From the NCBI GenBank assembly GCA_905236955.1, contig CAJOQW010000138.1, positions 1 through 8,320 on the forward strand: a stretch of 8,320 nucleotides of DNA. Direction: 5' to 3'. How positions within the stretch are numbered: position 1 is the first letter of the stretch; every line of letters starts with the position of its first letter. A program made the position numbers and the translations under genes. This document shows, piece after piece, positions 6,630 through 8,320 of the stretch. A model generated the notes under the pieces. It was not told the origin of the DNA and did no database searches. It was given only the letters and a program-made list of their open reading frames with translations. The stretch is from an uncultured Bacteroidales bacterium (lineage in GTDB: Bacteria; Bacteroidota; Bacteroidia; Bacteroidales; UBA932).

Positions 6630-8282
6630 ATGGCAGATTATCCTCACATCCATTATCTCAAGCGTCTTCAGGACGCTACCCGCAAGTACTGGGACAAGCC
6701 GGCGCTCAATGATGTCGGTGGCGAAAGTTACACGTTCGGCCAGATGGCCGTCACCGTGGAAAAACTCCACTGTTTCTTCGATGCCGCCGGCATAAGGAAA
6801 GGCGACCATATCGCCATTTCGGCTGCGAACGGTTCCCACTGGGGCATGGCCTATGTCTCGGTGATAACCGCCGAGACCGTGGTTGTTCCCATCCTGAATG
6901 ATTTCCTACCCGATAACGTCGCATTCCTTACCGCCCATTCCGATTCTGTGGGGCTCTTCACGAATGCCGAGAAGTGGAGCAAGATGGATGCGGGTGATAT
7001 CCCCGGCCTGAGGTTCGTAATAGATGTTGACGACTGGACGCTGCTGTATGCAGCCGACGAAGTGGTCCGGAAGGCATACGAAAACCGCGACGCCGTTTTT
7101 GCGGAAAGACATCCGGACGGTTACAGGGCCCGGGACGTGGTCTTTCCCGAGACTCCGCCCGACGATCTTGCGATGATCAACTATACCTCCGGTTCGACAG
7201 GCAATCCCAAGGGTGTAATGCTTACGAACCGCAACTTCACCGCCACCGTGGACTATTGCCAGTATAAGATGCCGGTAGGCGATGCCATGGTCAGCATGCT
7301 TCCGATGGCCCATATGTATGGGCTCATGATAGAGTTCGTGTATCCTGTATGCAACGGCACTTCCATCTACTGGCTGGGCAAGGCTCCCACCCCGGCAGCC
7401 CTCATGAAGGCTTTCAGCGAGGTACATCCCTATCTGCTGATCAGTGTCCCGCTGGTGATGGAGAAAATCTTCAAAGGCAAGATCAAGCCCACCCTCGACA
7501 AGCCCGCCGTCAAGTTCCTGTCCAAGGTCCCGGGCCTTAATCAGATCGTGTTCAAGAAGGTTCGCGAAGGGCTTCTAACCGCTTTCGGAGGCAACGTCCG
7601 TGAGTTCATATTCGGCGGGGCCCCGTTCAATCCCGAGGTGGAGAAATGGCTCAAGCGCATCAAGTTCCCGTATTGCGTGGGCTACGGCATGACCGAAGCC
7701 AACCCCTTGCTCGCATATGAATATGCCCGGCTCTACAAGATGGGTTCCTGCGGCCGTCCGGTCGACTGCACCACGGTACGCATCGACTCGGAAGACCCGC
7801 AGAACGTGGTCGGCGAAATCCAGGCGAAAGGCGACAATATCTGCATCGGTTACTACAAGAACGAAGAGGCGACCAAGAATGCCTTCACTCCAGATGGCTA
7901 TCTTCGAACCGGCGACCTCGGCATCATGGACAGCGACGGCTTCATCTTCATAAAAGGCCGCAGCAAGTTCATGATACTCAGTGCCAACGGCCAGAACATC
8001 TATCCCGAGGAAGTGGAGGCGGTATTGAACAACCAGCCCTATGTGGCGGAAAGCGTCGTAGTGGACCGGGAAGGCAAACTCGTCGCCCTCGTTTATCTCG
8101 ACCCAAAGGCGATGGAGAAGGCCGGACTCGGCGAAGGCGACGTTGCCGGCGTGCTGGAGGACATCAGGGTGGCGGCCAACCACAAACTTCCCGTTTACAG
8201 CAAGATAGTGAAGGTGGAGAACCGCACCGAGCCCTTCGAGAAGACCCCGAAGATGAGCATCAAGCGCTTCCTGTACCGTTAG
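6630..8282 (+). CDS. AMP-forming acyl-CoA synthetase (long-chain fatty-acid-CoA ligase-like), copy 2
   Basis: A 550-residue paralogue of the ligase at 3962-5647, aligning along its whole length with about half the residues identical by eye. It is expected to make acyl-AMP and then acyl-CoA in the cytoplasm. Motifs: A3 phosphate loop YTSGSTGNPKGVM (185-197, the canonical glycine present, unlike copy 1), A5 GYGMTEANP (351-359), A7 YLRTGD (424-429, Asp429), hinge/A8 GRSKFMILSANGQNIYP (443-459), and C-terminal KTPKMSIKRFLY (538-549). As in copy 1, the A10 lysine position aligns with a serine (Ser543). The N-terminus is about 10 residues shorter than in copy 1 (MADYPHIHYLKRLQDATRKY). The ATG at 6630 is the first in-frame start and places the conserved N-terminal block correctly; the stop is TAG at 8280-8282. 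The TMVGYG-type substrate-pocket regions differ between copies, so acyl preference may differ, but substrate cannot be deduced. Confidence 0.9.
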   Translation: MADYPHIHYLKRLQDATRKYWDKPALNDVGGESYTFGQMAVTVEKLHCFFDAAGIRKGDHIAISAANGSHWGMAYVSVITAETVVVPILNDFLPDNVAFLTAHSDSVGLFTNAEKWSKMDAGDIPGLRFVIDVDDWTLLYAADEVVRKAYENRDAVFAERHPDGYRARDVVFPETPPDDLAMINYTSGSTGNPKGVMLTNRNFTATVDYCQYKMPVGDAMVSMLPMAHMYGLMIEFVYPVCNGTSIYWLGKAPTPAALMKAFSEVHPYLLISVPLVMEKIFKGKIKPTLDKPAVKFLSKVPGLNQIVFKKVREGLLTAFGGNVREFIFGGAPFNPEVEKWLKRIKFPYCVGYGMTEANPLLAYEYARLYKMGSCGRPVDCTTVRIDSEDPQNVVGEIQAKGDNICIGYYKNEEATKNAFTPDGYLRTGDLGIMDSDGFIFIKGRSKFMILSANGQNIYPEEVEAVLNNQPYVAESVVVDREGKLVALVYLDPKAMEKAGLGEGDVAGVLEDIRVAANHKLPVYSKIVKVENRTEPFEKTPKMSIKRFLYR

Positions 8283-8300
8283 ACCGGGCCCCACAGAGCG

Positions 8301-8320
8301 AAAAAAAAGAACCCTGCACC
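8301..8320. terminator. Possible truncated (bidirectional) intrinsic terminator
   Basis: Eighteen bases after the ligase 2 stop is an A8 tract followed by GAACCCTGC at the window edge. On the minus strand this reads GCAGGGTTC and then T8, which is the 3' arm and U-tract expected of an intrinsic terminator for a convergent gene to the right. The same stem could also stop plus-strand transcription. The other arm lies outside the window, so the stem cannot be confirmed. Confidence 0.3.

Noticed and set aside
7575..8294. Minus-strand open frame (239 codons) opposite the 3' half of ligase 2
   Set aside because: It is antisense to conserved A5-A10 ligase motifs, and a similar shadow lies opposite ligase 1 (3857-4726). 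This shows it comes from shared codon pattern, not from a gene.

Overview
The window looks like chromosomal DNA of a fairly GC-rich member of the Bacteroidota, probably Bacteroidales. Three things point there. The HtpG fragment and the acyl-CoA ligases have Bacteroidota-style sequence. There is a secreted GH92 mannosidase, a family expanded in that phylum. A promoter-like site fits the Bacteroidota consensus (TTG, 19 bp, TAnnTTTG) rather than the E. coli sigma-70 form. I cannot assign a genus. Nearly all of the window is coding, and no stretch above 300 bp lacks a gene.

Layout, left to right: (1) the 3' third of htpG (Hsp90 chaperone), plus strand, cut by the window edge; (2) converging on it after 11 bp, a 1075-codon minus-strand gene for a secreted two-domain protein, an N-terminal histidine (RHG) phosphatase fused to a C-terminal GH92 alpha-mannosidase; (3) 22 bp upstream of that gene and on the same strand, a long-chain acyl-CoA synthetase (AMP-forming ligase); (4) a 110-bp divergent intergenic region with promoter-like sites facing both ways; (5) a plus-strand HAD-superfamily phosphatase; (6) 32 bp further on, a second acyl-CoA synthetase clearly paralogous to the first. 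The last bases hold an A8 tract that may be the edge of a terminator.

Genes 3 and 2 form one likely minus-strand transcription unit and genes 5 and 6 one likely plus-strand unit. The two ligases sit head to head with the HAD gene between their 5' ends. They probably activate fatty acids in the cytoplasm, while the fusion protein acts outside the inner membrane on phosphorylated and/or mannosylated glycans. No obvious pathway joins these activities, so any functional link is inferred from gene order alone.

The most interesting item is the phosphatase-GH92 fusion, in which both domains keep their recognisable catalytic residues and the sequence around the GH92 catalytic acid is altered. Second is the shared loss, by motif alignment, of the usual C-terminal catalytic lysine in both ligases. 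I saw no CRISPR array, insertion sequence, tRNA, rRNA or clear defence or mobile system.
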